From: Symsagittifera roscoffensis
Lineage: Eukaryota; Xenacoelomorpha; Acoela; Convolutidae
NCBI RefSeq assembly: GCF_963678635.1
Contig: NC_087064.1
Coordinates: 49,087,346 to 49,151,345, forward strand
Direction of reading: 5' to 3'
Length of the DNA stretch: 64,000 nt
Each line of letters opens with the position of its first letter. Within the stretch, counting starts at the first letter, position 1. Positions 7,663 through 17,500 of this stretch are shown piece by piece. Below the pieces are notes generated by a model. The model searched no databases, was not told where the DNA came from, and saw only the letters and a list, made by a program, of their open reading frames with translations. The position numbers and the translations under genes were made by a program.

Positions 7663-9345
7663 CAAAGTTCTAATTTTAGAAATATACACAATATAGAAAA
7701 TAAATTGACACGTTTTCAAATATATCAAGAAACAGAACTTGCATGTAAATACAGAAATCCACTTCACAAAACACAAAACTCCGAGATATTAGTTGAATAC
7801 GAAAAAGGATTCGACATGACCACTGGAAAAGTAAAATTCGACCCATACGCCACAAGTCACCCTATAAACGAAGGAACATCATATATACCAGTTGATTTTC
7901 AAAAAAGTGAAAGTCAACCTGGTGGACATCTAAAGCCCCATGATACTAGAAGCACACGTTTACAAGAACTATCACTAATGAATAGTACATATTTCGGTAA
8001 TATCCATTATGATATTCACCTAGACATGAAATTAGACTACACAATTAGCCCCATTTTTCAAGAAATGTCACTCTCCGAATTAGAAACACTTCACCAACTA
8101 TGCGAATTAGAAAGAACACAAATCCTACAATCACTTGCACTAGCAGTATTAAAAATACCCTACGCAGGATATTTACTATCAGGCAATAGATCAAATTTTT
8201 TAGACTATGAAGGAAACATTTTATGGTTTTATACCTGTACCAAAAAAGTATCACCACTATATGTTTTTGAAGATAAACGATGCTATAAAAGAATCCCTAT
8301 CTTTTATAAGAACAAAGTACATTTCGTTGACACGCTTTCAAGACGATCCTATTTTTGGGATACCGCAGTCCCATGTGGATCAGAAAATAGCCACAATGTA
8401 GTTCAACTGAACCCTGATGAAGATAAATATTACCTTCTTACCCCATATCCCACATTAATGCAATCACTCAAAAAATTTTCACCTGAAAGCATTAGAGCTA
8501 TTGCTCGAAACCCAAATATTGACCTACAATCAATTGGAATATATTCAAAATCCGATATCCAACATCACATTAGAACACAACAATTCCAAGAATTATTAAC
8601 ACAAATGGATACTATACAAAGACAATCAATTGACCAAAACTTACGCAAACTTGCCGAAACCGCAGGATTTGCAGATATTTATACACAAGATTATAGCGGA
8701 TATTTTAAAGACATTAAAGACTATATATATCTAAACGGTGAAAAATATAGACCACAAGATATTTCACCTATAAATATTTTTAGCTTTGTTACACTAAAAA
8801 ATGAAATTCTCGATTTTCTAGGATGGCCCTACTACATCTTAGAAAAATTAGCTATTTTATACGCAATGTTTAACTTTATAGGATTTCTTTTTTCGCTTTT
8901 AAAAGGAATCTATAATACATGCGCTATACACACACAAGTAAATAGACAAGCAAGTGTAGCACGCATATTATTTGCAGGATTTTTTGGAGTTTTTTCATCA
9001 TCAATAAACAAAATTCTTTTAGACGCACAAATAAAAGAATACAACACAAAAATAGCAACAAGACAGAACACATACGACGAAGAACATAACAATGTAGACA
9101 TAACGCCTACAGCACCAGAGTTACTACCCTTACCACATAACCATCCATTATCACTAGTCCCACGAAATTTTCGAAATTTAGCAAGAACACATAATCCAAA
9201 TTTTAGACCAAACATATCGCAAAGTCCCATACAACACATAATAACACATCATTCACAAGATGAAAATACATATGAACAAATTATAGAACAACCCCATACC
9301 ACCGCTTTTCAGTCTCAAAATAATAATTTTTTTAGCCCACGATGA
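7663..9345 (+). CDS. env: Envelope-like glycoprotein, C-terminal part with membrane anchor
   Basis: This is the same frame as 6727-7662, resumed after the TAA. It needs no new start. Motifs in order: TELACKY (about 7735), NRSNFLDYEGNILWFYTC (about 8187), CYKRIPI (about 8281), VHFVDTLSRR (about 8319), a YYLLTPY element (about 8431), a helical stretch at about 8460-8650, and one membrane segment at about 8824-8913 (WPYYILEKLAIL to FLFSLLKGIY). A second hydrophobic patch is at about 8959-9010, followed by a Pro/His/Asn-rich cytoplasmic tail. The whole env would be 872 codons. The stop TGA (9343-9345) shares bases with the ATG of ORF-C. Such a protein would act in membrane fusion. Whether it ever gave infectious particles cannot be judged here. 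Confidence 0.75.
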   Translation, partial: QSSNFRNIHNIENKLTRFQIYQETELACKYRNPLHKTQNSEILVEYEKGFDMTTGKVKFDPYATSHPINEGTSYIPVDFQKSESQPGGHLKPHDTRSTRLQELSLMNSTYFGNIHYDIHLDMKLDYTISPIFQEMSLSELETLHQLCELERTQILQSLALAVLKIPYAGYLLSGNRSNFLDYEGNILWFYTCTKKVSPLYVFEDKRCYKRIPIFYKNKVHFVDTLSRRSYFWDTAVPCGSENSHNVVQLNPDEDKYYLLTPYPTLMQSLKKFSPESIRAIARNPNIDLQSIGIYSKSDIQHHIRTQQFQELLTQMDTIQRQSIDQNLRKLAETAGFADIYTQDYSGYFKDIKDYIYLNGEKYRPQDISPINIFSFVTLKNEILDFLGWPYYILEKLAILYAMFNFIGFLFSLLKGIYNTCAIHTQVNRQASVARILFAGFFGVFSSSINKILLDAQIKEYNTKIATRQNTYDEEHNNVDITPTAPELLPLPHNHPLSLVPRNFRNLARTHNPNFRPNISQSPIQHIITHHSQDENTYEQIIEQPHTTAFQSQNNNFFSPR

Positions 9346-10949
9346 GCCGACAACTTGGATCCCTACACCGCTCAAATTCCCACCCGACCAACCTCAACAC
9401 TCCAATTACAAAAATTCTACTTTTTGCTTTCCCGCCACCCGATTTCCCAACCAATAATGTAACATCAGGCATGAATTCAGACACTAATTCACATATCTCA
9501 GTTTTATACTCCATCTCACAACTCAATAACCCAGATATTGAAACCCCTGATGAATTTGCAGACTCTGAACCATCTCCATCCAATAATTTTCAAACCAACT
9601 CCTCAGTTTTTTCAAAACCCCCTTTTCAACCAATCCCGCCAAATAACCCACTCCCATCGATTTCTACACCCTCTTATGCTTCACAAGTCACCCCAACCTA
9701 CTCTTCATTTCATTCAGACCGATCATCCAATTCTCCAGATACTCCTCAAATCTCCCAGGAACTAGATAATTTTATCACCCTACAACAACAACCCTTCCAC
9801 CTTGAAAATTCCACTATAAACCAGATTTCATCCACAATAGAATCATTAAACCCACCTACCCCTACACCCTCTTCAGCTTATACCGCATCATTAGCACCAT
9901 CCTCCACATCCACCGAATCATCAAATAGCACTAATAGAGCTTATCGCACTTTCAAAAGAAAATTCCCGAACCATCCATTTCCAACAAAACCAGGAACAGC
10001 CCGTGAATATATTAATCATCCAAATCACACTAACACGAAAGATTTTTTAGCCATCACCCTACCCTCATTTCCACAGTATACCTTGAACACCCCTAACGAC
10101 ACTAACGACACACGCAATTTTGTAGATGAACAAGTTTTAATGCCTACACTTCATTGGACATCATATTATCATTTTACTAACCCCCTTTGCCTACCTTTAT
10201 CTAATACTCACATCGATATAGAAAGAAATAAAGATATGCTATATCGACTCACCACACCACTAACACATAGACAATTTACTTATATAGGATATAAAAAGTC
10301 ACTCAAAACATACACTGCACCCCGAGCTAATGAATACACGCTAGAATATTACGATCACAACATCATCCGAACTAACCAAGACCAATTTTTAGATGATGAC
10401 CGTTTCGCTAACCCACAAATCACAGAAAAATTTTTCATCAAAACACCATATGTATTTACACTCAATATATTTGATCGCAAATTCGACCACATCATTTCTG
10501 AAGCACTAACCGACACACAAGCTTACGAAAATTTTAAAGAAAAATTTCAATTATTTTCACTAACCTTTCATTTCCTTGCACCACACGAACGAGATTTGCA
10601 CTGCTCACACGACATTATGTTACGCACTAAACAAACCCACACATATACATATTATCGCTTCATACAAATTCACTTTGATCTACACACTCCATCAAGACAA
10701 CCACACCACCGTTTTCAATTTATTAACTCTAAGTACACTTCACCATTGTTTCTTAACTTCACATATTGCATCAAAGATACTAACCTTCACGGTATTCTTC
10801 GCAATTATGATCCCATAACCCAAATGTATATTTTTTGTCCCATCACAAAAACCTTCAACGCAGAAGAATCCAGACCCTTCCTTATCCCACATGAATTTGT
10901 TCAACTTATAGAAATCCCCATATTAGAATTCATCCACAACACTAAATAA
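9342..10949 (+). CDS. ORF-C: unknown accessory protein downstream of env
   Basis: This 535-residue ORF starts with an ATG that overlaps the env stop as ATGA. A second in-frame Met (9471) is the first residue conserved in copy 2, where the 9342 ATG is ACG, so 9471 may be the real start. The first 210 residues or so are Pro/Ser/Thr-rich and contain a conserved IETPDEF..SEPSPS motif. From about 10140 the protein looks globular: LHWTSYYHFTNP, a TTPLTHRQFTYIG region, FFIKTPYVFTLN, then GILRNYDP and FCPIT. There is no signal peptide or membrane segment. No homologue is recognised. The stop at 10947-10949 is probably premature (next entry). Confidence 0.7.
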   Translation: MSRQLGSLHRSNSHPTNLNTPITKILLFAFPPPDFPTNNVTSGMNSDTNSHISVLYSISQLNNPDIETPDEFADSEPSPSNNFQTNSSVFSKPPFQPIPPNNPLPSISTPSYASQVTPTYSSFHSDRSSNSPDTPQISQELDNFITLQQQPFHLENSTINQISSTIESLNPPTPTPSSAYTASLAPSSTSTESSNSTNRAYRTFKRKFPNHPFPTKPGTAREYINHPNHTNTKDFLAITLPSFPQYTLNTPNDTNDTRNFVDEQVLMPTLHWTSYYHFTNPLCLPLSNTHIDIERNKDMLYRLTTPLTHRQFTYIGYKKSLKTYTAPRANEYTLEYYDHNIIRTNQDQFLDDDRFANPQITEKFFIKTPYVFTLNIFDRKFDHIISEALTDTQAYENFKEKFQLFSLTFHFLAPHERDLHCSHDIMLRTKQTHTYTYYRFIQIHFDLHTPSRQPHHRFQFINSKYTSPLFLNFTYCIKDTNLHGILRNYDPITQMYIFCPITKTFNAEESRPFLIPHEFVQLIEIPILEFIHNTK

Positions 10950-11108
10950 TACCACAAATTATATAATCTCATCCAAAACACACCTTATGAGTTTGCAGTT
11001 GGCACTGAAGAACTAAAAACCATTAAAGCACTTCAATTGCTTTGGCCACTGCTTCAAACTAAAAACATCATTCGCATACTAGCAAAGTTACTAACAAATT
11101 CAAAATAA
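10950..11108 (+). CDS. ORF-C C-terminal tail beyond a premature stop
   Basis: The ORF-C frame stays open for 52 more codons after the TAA at 10947-10949 and ends at TAA 11106-11108. Copy 2 (about 26190-26396) translates to a clearly similar tail: both have KLxNLIQNT, a TEExK segment, LLWxLLQTK and IRxLAKL. Copy 2 has no stop at the junction, reading His-Asn where copy 1 has stop-Tyr. The helical, Leu-rich tail therefore belongs to the original protein, and copy 1 carries a point lesion or a readthrough stop. Confidence 0.65.
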   Translation, partial: YHKLYNLIQNTPYEFAVGTEELKTIKALQLLWPLLQTKNIIRILAKLLTNSK

Positions 11109-11722
11109 GTTACTTCAAAAGAGTTACTTCAAAATAACCGAACTAAAACAAAAAGCTTTTGTGAAAACAACTAACCAAAATCATAATTAAAACACCAAAC
11201 TAATAAAAATTTTATAAAATGTAAATTATACCTTGCAGTATATAGATCAGCATACAACACCCAAGACGAACATCCAAAGACAAAATGACCCCACTACACT
11301 CGAAAAAGAATGGCCAACCACAATCAATATGCCGCCCACAATCACAACTCAAAGGATTTAGAGTACGACTTGACTTCGCAGAAAAGGACTTCATTGAACT
11401 AGAACAATGACCACCTCGATGTTCAATTATACGTACAGATCCGAGTAACCAGGCATCCCCTCCACGCACAATCTCCACGCCATTCCCAGACAAGGTCAAC
11501 CCAAAAAAAGTTCTCTACATGGAACAGAAAAACCTGTCATAGCCAACCATTCTGAAATCAGATTTGAGTTTGTTGCGAAAACCCAGTCGTTGTCATGAGA
11601 AGACACAGCGATTGAACCTGGAACTTCTCTAACACGAAAACCCAGAAGAATTATGATGTTCGCCAAATACCAACGTCCATCATCCATCCTTTGAATTACA
11701 GAAAGACTATTCTAAAAAACTC
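11109..11722 (+). other. Retroelement 3' untranslated region
   Basis: There is no conserved open frame. Two minus-strand frames (11212-11499 and 11496-11687) have no support from copy 2. The region aligns loosely with 26397-27914 of copy 2. The usual purine-rich plus-strand primer is not obvious just before the LTR; the sequence there is A-rich and ends in AAACTC. Confidence 0.5.
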
Positions 11723-12140
11723 TGTAAAACCCGGATGGGTGGAACCTGATTTAAACTACATTTTATGATTGGATAAATTAGATATTTTACCACTGTAAAG
11801 TATTTAATATTAACCAATCATGATCCATCTAACTAACAACCCACTTATTTGTAAGTGCTGAAATTACTTGTATTTTGAAGATTTGAATTTAACTTAGAAC
11901 TTAGTTGCCTCTCCGAGAGAACTTCAGCAGCCGCAATAAACCAGTATACCCTAGATCTATTGAGCCTAGCAGAGACTAGTTAAACAACCTGAGACTAGAT
12001 AGTATAAGAGTAAGAATAGGATCGGTATTAGACTAAGAAGTTGCACGAATCTATCCGGCCGAAAATAAGATAGCGTGACGAGCAGACGGTTTACCCTATC
12101 CGAAATTACTCTATGAGTTAACCACATCGGTTCTAACTCA
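11723..12140 (+). repeat. 3' LTR of retroelement copy 1
   Basis: The boundaries come from comparing three LTR copies. The left edge TG is set by the shared CCCGGATGGGT block just inside it (also at 27915). The right edge is the shared ...AACTCA end (also 28311 and, inverted, 15259). The conserved core near 12035-12115 includes TAAGAAGTT, ACGAATCTATC and GAAAATAAGATAGCGTGA. A polyadenylation signal AATAAA lies at 11935-11940. The right edge is firm; the left edge is within a few bases. Confidence 0.75.
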
Positions 12141-12342
12141 CATCGGAAAGCAGCAAAATGATCATCAACTTAAGTAGATTTGAAGCCATAGCGCAGTTTG
12201 TAAAAGTTTTGAATTGGCGTTGTGCAGTTTGTTTCGGTTTTGGTATATGAAAAATCTAAGGCATTTGCAAAAAGTTGATACACTTTGCTAGTGATTTAGG
12301 GGTATACAGTTCCATTAGAGATGCTCCACGTGTTGTTGCTTT
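12141..12342. other. Flanking sequence, nothing recognised
   Basis: This is a short unique stretch between the LTR and a MITE. No open frame or repeat was seen. Confidence 0.4.
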
Positions 12343-12885
12343 TTGTTTCGACTTTCGATACGATAGTAACGAAATATTTGTGCTCGGGGTGGGTTTTTTT
12401 TTCTTCAGTCAAATTTCGACTTTTTAACTAGCCATTTTTGTTGGAATTTTCTTATATCATTCAAAAGGCATTGTTGTCCTGAGCTTAAATTTGAAAAGAT
12501 AATTCATCTGTGATCAATTTTCGTTGAGTTATGAGGGTTTAAAGATTACCATTTTGGCTAATTTGGGACAATTAACGCGCGATATATTTCGCGCTATTAA
12601 CGCGTAAGCGGAGATTTAATCCGTCTTAGAAATCGTTCTAAATTGTTTGAAAGAAGCTTATTTGCCATAATTGATTTTTTACAAGGAGCGAAATCTATTC
12701 TTTTGTAGTTTATATGGCGTGTGGGGGGATGATTTTCATGGAAAAAGTTTCAAAGTTTGGAAATGTTTTTTTTCTTCATTTTTTTACGTTTAATTTGTCA
12801 ATGATATTTATGTTATTACTGCTCCATAGACCTTAAAAGGCAGTCGGAACATTCAGGGCTTCGCCCTGATACGAGCAGTGTTGTT
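12343..12885 (+). mobile_element. Fold-back MITE family A, copy A1
   Basis: Non-autonomous, about 540 bp, no coding. One end begins TTGTT(C/T)CGACTTTCG with a short palindrome. The interior holds the hallmark palindrome around CGCGCGATATATTTCGCG (about 12576-12592). The other end is a perfect hairpin (TCAGGGC, loop, GCCCTGA) followed by TACGAGCAGT and TTGTT. At least eight relatives occur in this window in both orientations. Confidence 0.8.
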
Positions 12886-13131
12886 GTCATTGTATTTGGT
12901 TTAAGCACGTGGTAGCCAAATTTGCAGCTCTATGTAGATTTAACTTAATCATTACAAAATCCTTTTTTTTGTTTCACAGTTCGCTATTGAAAACGGCTGG
13001 CTGTTTTCCCTCCACTAATAGTTCGGGGTTGACTTTTCCGCTTTTATGTTGATCGTTTGTTCATGTTTCTATCGATAATTATTTCACAATTTCAATAGCT
13101 TTTTTAAAAATTTTGTTTGTGCCACCTGATA
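12886..13131. other. Intergenic sequence, nothing recognised
   Basis: T-rich sequence with no convincing exon or repeat. Confidence 0.35.
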
Positions 13132-13325
13132 TCATAAATTTGAGTTTATGCACTGTAAATGTACACCGGAATTTGTTGAGTTCAAGCTCATGTTTGATTG
13201 GGTCAAGTTGTTGGAAATCTGGCCGGTTCTCTGTTGAATTGGTCCTTCAATTCCACTTGACATGGCCCCATATTGGTTGATGACTACTATGATCTTTCTG
13301 TAGTCTCGCTTCTGGTCGTACGGAT
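13132..13325 (-). CDS. Candidate last exon of a minus-strand gene
   Basis: On the minus strand a splice-acceptor-like ATGCAG precedes 64 codons with varied, non-repetitive composition, beginning PYDQKRDYRKIIVV and ending at TGA (13132-13134). The base composition is richer in GC than the surroundings, like the host exons on the + strand. The tail is Asn/Ser-rich (SNNLTQSNMSLNSTNSG). No family is recognised. Upstream exons would have to lie to the right, overlapping the + strand gene, and none was found. It could be a relic. Confidence 0.35.
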
Positions 13326-13620
13326 CTGCATTTAAAAATATAAAAAGCGTTTTCATTCAATTTATCAAATTCTTCGAAGGCTAGTTTATGACTAGGGATC
13401 ACTATGGGTATATAAAGCTGTTATATTTCTTTATTTACTGAAATACAGGAAGTCATTTTGCTTGCAGTATAGTTTGATAGAATTTTTAAGAGCTATTTTT
13501 TCGTCGATTGGAGGAGTACCGAAATTTCCGTTTTAATTTCAAGAAATTGGAAAATGATTGCTTGCAAGTACGTCACAGAGACACTTCAGTAACGCGTGTT
13601 TTTTTTTGTTTGTTAAAAAC

Positions 13621-13808
13621 ATGCATGAGTATATTTTGAATCATAGAAGCGCAGATTATTATAGCTACAATTTTCAAGGTCACATTTCTGCAACGGAAGT
13701 CCAAGAAGTGCAGGTTGAGGACAGGACTGAGGAGTGGCAGTCCATGTTGTTCGTTCTGCCTCAGAAAAAATGTTTCAGTGTGCAGTCCGAAATTTGTAGC
13801 AAACATAG
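13621..13808 (+). CDS. Host gene, first visible exon (start uncertain)
   Basis: Coding sequence runs to the donor AG/gtcagt at 13808/13809. The best-supported part is 13680-13808 (GHISATEVQEVQVEDRTEEWQ to FSVQSEICSK), with balanced codon use and higher GC than the flanks. A Met at 13621 could be the start. Alternatively the exon may begin at an acceptor-like TTTTCAAG at 13679, with earlier exons further upstream, perhaps beyond the retroelement. The exon ends two bases into a codon, and exon 2 completes it in frame. The protein family is not recognised. Confidence 0.55.
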
Positions 13809-14005
13809 GTCAGTAAATATCGCACATCAACAGTAAATATTGTACATTTGCTCTTTACACAATTTTTTCACCATAACCTATCGTAGACATTTTAAATTCT
13901 ACGTTACAATGTATCTATTCCACAAGTTAGTGCACAATTGCATTGCGGGCTCCTTCTGGTTGCTTTTTTCACATTCGTTTCCAAACAGTTTGTCATATTT
14001 TTCAG

Positions 14006-14154
14006 CGCCAACTACTGTTTCATCGGGAAGTCTTACAAGAAGCCGCAGAGCAACCGACCTCCCAGGTTCGAGGACTACGTAGAGTTCTCCACACATATTT
14101 TGAAACTATACGACCTCATCAATTTCTTCTCCATTAACCCCCGCTTATCCGAAG
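14006..14154 (+). CDS. Host gene, exon 2
   Basis: The acceptor TTTTTCAG ends at 14005 and the donor G/gtaagt is at 14154/14155. The exon keeps phase on both sides, taking one base to finish the split codon and leaving one base. It encodes ANYCFIGKSYKKPQ through PRFEDYVEFSTHILKLYDLINFFSINPRLSEG. Intron 1 is 197 bases. The matched phases and consensus sites make this a confident exon, though no domain is recognised. Confidence 0.7.
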
Positions 14155-14331
14155 GTAAGTTTTGCATCGCTAAATTAATGCTCCCAATTTTCTATCTTTC
14201 AATTCTTTTTCTAAACAATATGATTGATATTTTTGATTGTTACAGAAAAACCACACCAGCAAAAACTATAAAAAGAGAAACAAAACTCTCAATTAATACA
14301 ACAAAACTCTCAAAACATTCATTCATTTTAG

Positions 14332-14465
14332 AGCAGGGGGCATGTTGCTTAACGCAATTGGGTACCTACATTAAATATGGCCAGAAGCATGGGATCACAC
14401 CCGCAGACTACATCAGGAACTTGACCGACTTCTCCAGTGAGGGCAAAAGACTGAATCTCATTCAC
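14332..14465 (+). CDS. Host gene, exon 3
   Basis: The acceptor is TTCATTTTAG, ending at 14331, and the donor is CAC/gtgagt at 14465/14466. It completes the codon from exon 2 and then runs 44 whole codons (QGACCLTQLGTYIKYGQKHG to RLNLIH). Intron 2 is 177 bases. The next intron is very long because repeats and an LTR fragment have inserted into it. Confidence 0.7.
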
Positions 14466-14559
14466 GTGAGTTTTCTCGCAGCAGTACAACAGTGCCAAAG
14501 CGTAACAGTGTCGAAAAAGCTAGTTCAACAATGCCGAAAATCATAATTTTTTGCCTCTA

Positions 14560-17500
14560 TTGAGCGCTTTTTGTTACGACCATTCAAAACAGGCAAGAAC
14601 TTTGTATTGGGTGTGTTGTAGTTTTTTTAGTATTCTTTTTTAAATTATTTCTGAACATTGAATAATCAACGGAATGGATTGAGTGATATATAACACTTTA
14701 GCCCTTTTCGTCGTGATTCGAACGACCTTAAGAAACTTTCAAAAAATTGTTCCAGTGTTGAGAAAAACTGGTTTGAATTTGAGAGGTTTAGTCTAATTTC
14801 ATGCTAAAAAGGCAATCGACCAACCAGCTATCCTTTTTTTAGTTTTGGCACTGTTTGCCCTACTTTTCAACCTACTTTCAACCAATTGCCCTACTTTTCA
14901 ATAGTGTTTATTGTATGACCATTGAAAATGAGTAGGACCATTGTGTTCGGGTGTGTTTTAGGTTTTTCTTTTTTTTTGTTTTTTAACGCAAATTCAGGAA
15001 ACACAAATAATCATCGGACTAGGTTGAGGTAATATAAAGTTCCGTTGTAGTCGTATATCGTCTCTTGTCCGAGGTCTTCTTCCAATACCAGGGAGTTCTC
15101 AAATTGTTGGCTCTGATCTATTGAGTCGTAGAGACATTTCAATTAAATTATTGTCGTAAAACATTTTTGTGAATGTTTGTCTAAGTCTAATCTATTTTTG
15201 TTAGTTCTAAAGTATTCTATTGCTTAAGGTCTTATTCGAGACTTATGGTCGCACCAGATGAGTTGGGACTGATGGTCTAACTCATAGAGTAATTTCAGAT
15301 AAGGTACACCGTCTGCTCGTCACGCTATCTTATTTTCGGCCCGATAGATTCGTGCAACTTCTTAGTCTAATACCGATCTTATTCTTACTCTTATATCTCT
15401 TAGTCTCAATAGATCTAGAGTATACTGGTTTTTTACGAGTTGGTCTCTTTGAAGGAGCGACTAAGCTGTGAGTTAAATTCAGAATGCTCTGGTGCTGAAA
15501 CTACAAGTAGTTTCAGCACTTACAAATAAATGGGTTGTTAGTTAGATGGAGTATGATTGGTTAGTCTTCAATATTGTATTCGGGTGTGTTTTAGGTTTTT
15601 CTTTTTTTTTGTTTTTAACGCAAATTCAGGAAACACAAATAATCATCGGAATAGGTTGAGGTAATATTTTATAAAAACCGTTTCAGTCGCAATTTGAACG
15701 ACGTTAGAAATTTGAGTTTCAAGCTTTTTTCGAGCAAAAAATCGAGCGAGCAGGATTATCTGTTTCTGATTGGTTCGAATAATCTTCACTATCACTCGAG
15801 TGATATAAGTTTAAAGCACTCTAAATGTTAAAGGATTCGATCAACACGAAAAAATTCTCAAATATTTATCCAATTATCGAGAAATAAGTGGTTTGAAATT
15901 TTTGAGTTTTCCTCTAATTTCGAGCTTTCAACGCGATCAAGTAGCGCTCGATATAAGGATTTTCTTGGTTTTTTTAGATTTCTCTAAAAAATCTTGTTTT
16001 AATTTACAGAAAAAATAGATTTCAATGTTTCATTTTATTGCTTGTTTAGCAAACAAAAAAATTTTTTTTAAAGTAATTTTTGATTATTGTGTAAATTTTT
16101 TTGTTTGTTTTTGATTCAACTTTGAAGACAATACTGATGATCATGCCTAGTTCTCTAAATTTCTACGTGATTTTATAGTTTTCGAATCACGCAGCCAACT
16201 AAAACGACACTAACTTGAAAAAAAAATGAAAATTATTTTGCCTTTTTTCATGAAAAGTTTCGGAACATTCTGTGCTACTTGCATAGATATTAAAAAACCT
16301 TCAAAAACAGTCCGAGTGTTGAGAAAGACAGGTTTGATGCTTTGAGGTTTAGTCTAATTTCGAGCGAGTAACGCTATCGAGTTACCTAAAATAAAAGATA
16401 TATAAAAGTTACTTGCATATTTTTTGTACGATCATTGAAAATAGGGAGGAACCTTGTATTCGGGTGAGTTTTAGTTTTTTATTTGTTTTTGTGTGTTCCT
16501 ACGCAAAATCAGGTACAACAAATAATCATCGAGCTAAGTTGAGAGGTAAATTTAATGAAAGCTCTTTCAATCGCAGTTTGAGCGATATTTAAAAATCTCT
16601 TAAAAAGATTTCCGGTGTTGAAATTTTTTTTTTGAAAACTCAAGCTAATTTAGTGCAAAAAAAATTCCGAATGGGTCGAGTGTTTGTTTCCAAATGGGTC
16701 GAGTGATATACAAAATCAATCGAGTGATCTATAATTTTACAGCAATGTACTCGTGAGTGTTTCGAACACTATAAAAAATTCTCAAACAAATGTCTCATTA
16801 TCGAGAAATAACTGTTTTGAAAAGTTTGAGATTTAGTATTACTTCGAGCTTTTAACGCGATCGAATAACTCCCGTTATATGGAAATTTATGGCTTTGTCA
16901 GAAAAATTGTTAGAAAAAAATAAAAGTTTTTTTTTGATGTTTTTTTTACATCTTTTTGGCAAATGTTAATGATCATTCATAATCTTTATTTTCACGCGAG
17001 TGCTTAGTTCTTAAATCACACTAAACCAAAAATAAGTTGAAAAAAAAATTGGCCAGCGTTTTCATGAAAATTCTTGCAATTTTCGATTTTATTTGCACCG
17101 CATTGAAATGGGTCGAGTGATGTAAAAAATTATAACATTTTAGTCGCAATTTGAATGACCCATAAATTTTTGAAAAAATTGTCCCTGTGTTGAGAAAAAC
17201 TGGTTTGAAAGTTTGAGACTCCGTCCAATTTCGAGCGAGTACAGCAATCCAGTAACCGGCTATCCGTGTTCAATTTTGGCACTGCTGTTCATTGAAGTGC
17301 CCTAACTTGCATAAAATGTGAGATGCCTAATTTATTGTTCCGACCATTGAAAAGGCGCAGGAACAGCGTATTTGGGTGTGTTTTTATTTCTTTTTCTGTT
17401 TTTTCCGCAAGATCAGGTTCAGCAAAGAATCATCGGGATATAATGAGTGATACATTTTATAAAACTCTGCCTGTGGCAATTTGAACTGTTTTTAAAAAAT

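Larger units (their letters stand above)
1..12140 (+). mobile_element. Gypsy-like LTR retroelement, copy 1 (5' end outside window)
   Basis: The order protease, reverse transcriptase, RNase H, integrase identifies a Ty3/Gypsy-type element. Gag, the primer binding site and the 5' LTR lie left of the window. After integrase comes about 6.5 kb of accessory coding region (two small hydrophobic ORFs, ORF-A, env, ORF-C), which is unusually long for the class. The 3' end is set by the LTR, which is shared with the copy at 20366-28311 and the inverted fragment at 15259-15573. Several frameshifts and three in-frame stops show that this copy is no longer intact, but most reading frames are long, so inactivation is fairly recent. 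Confidence 0.9.

Noticed and set aside
8910..9239. 109-codon minus-strand frame
   Set aside because: It is antisense to the env anchor and tail, where the + frame is supported by copy 2.
11560..11660. tRNA-like GATTGAACCTGG segment
   Set aside because: No cloverleaf arms pair around it; it is part of the retroelement 3' region.
11212..11687. Two minus-strand open frames near the 3' LTR
   Set aside because: They lie in the untranslated region of the retroelement, have no counterpart frame in copy 2, and show no motif.
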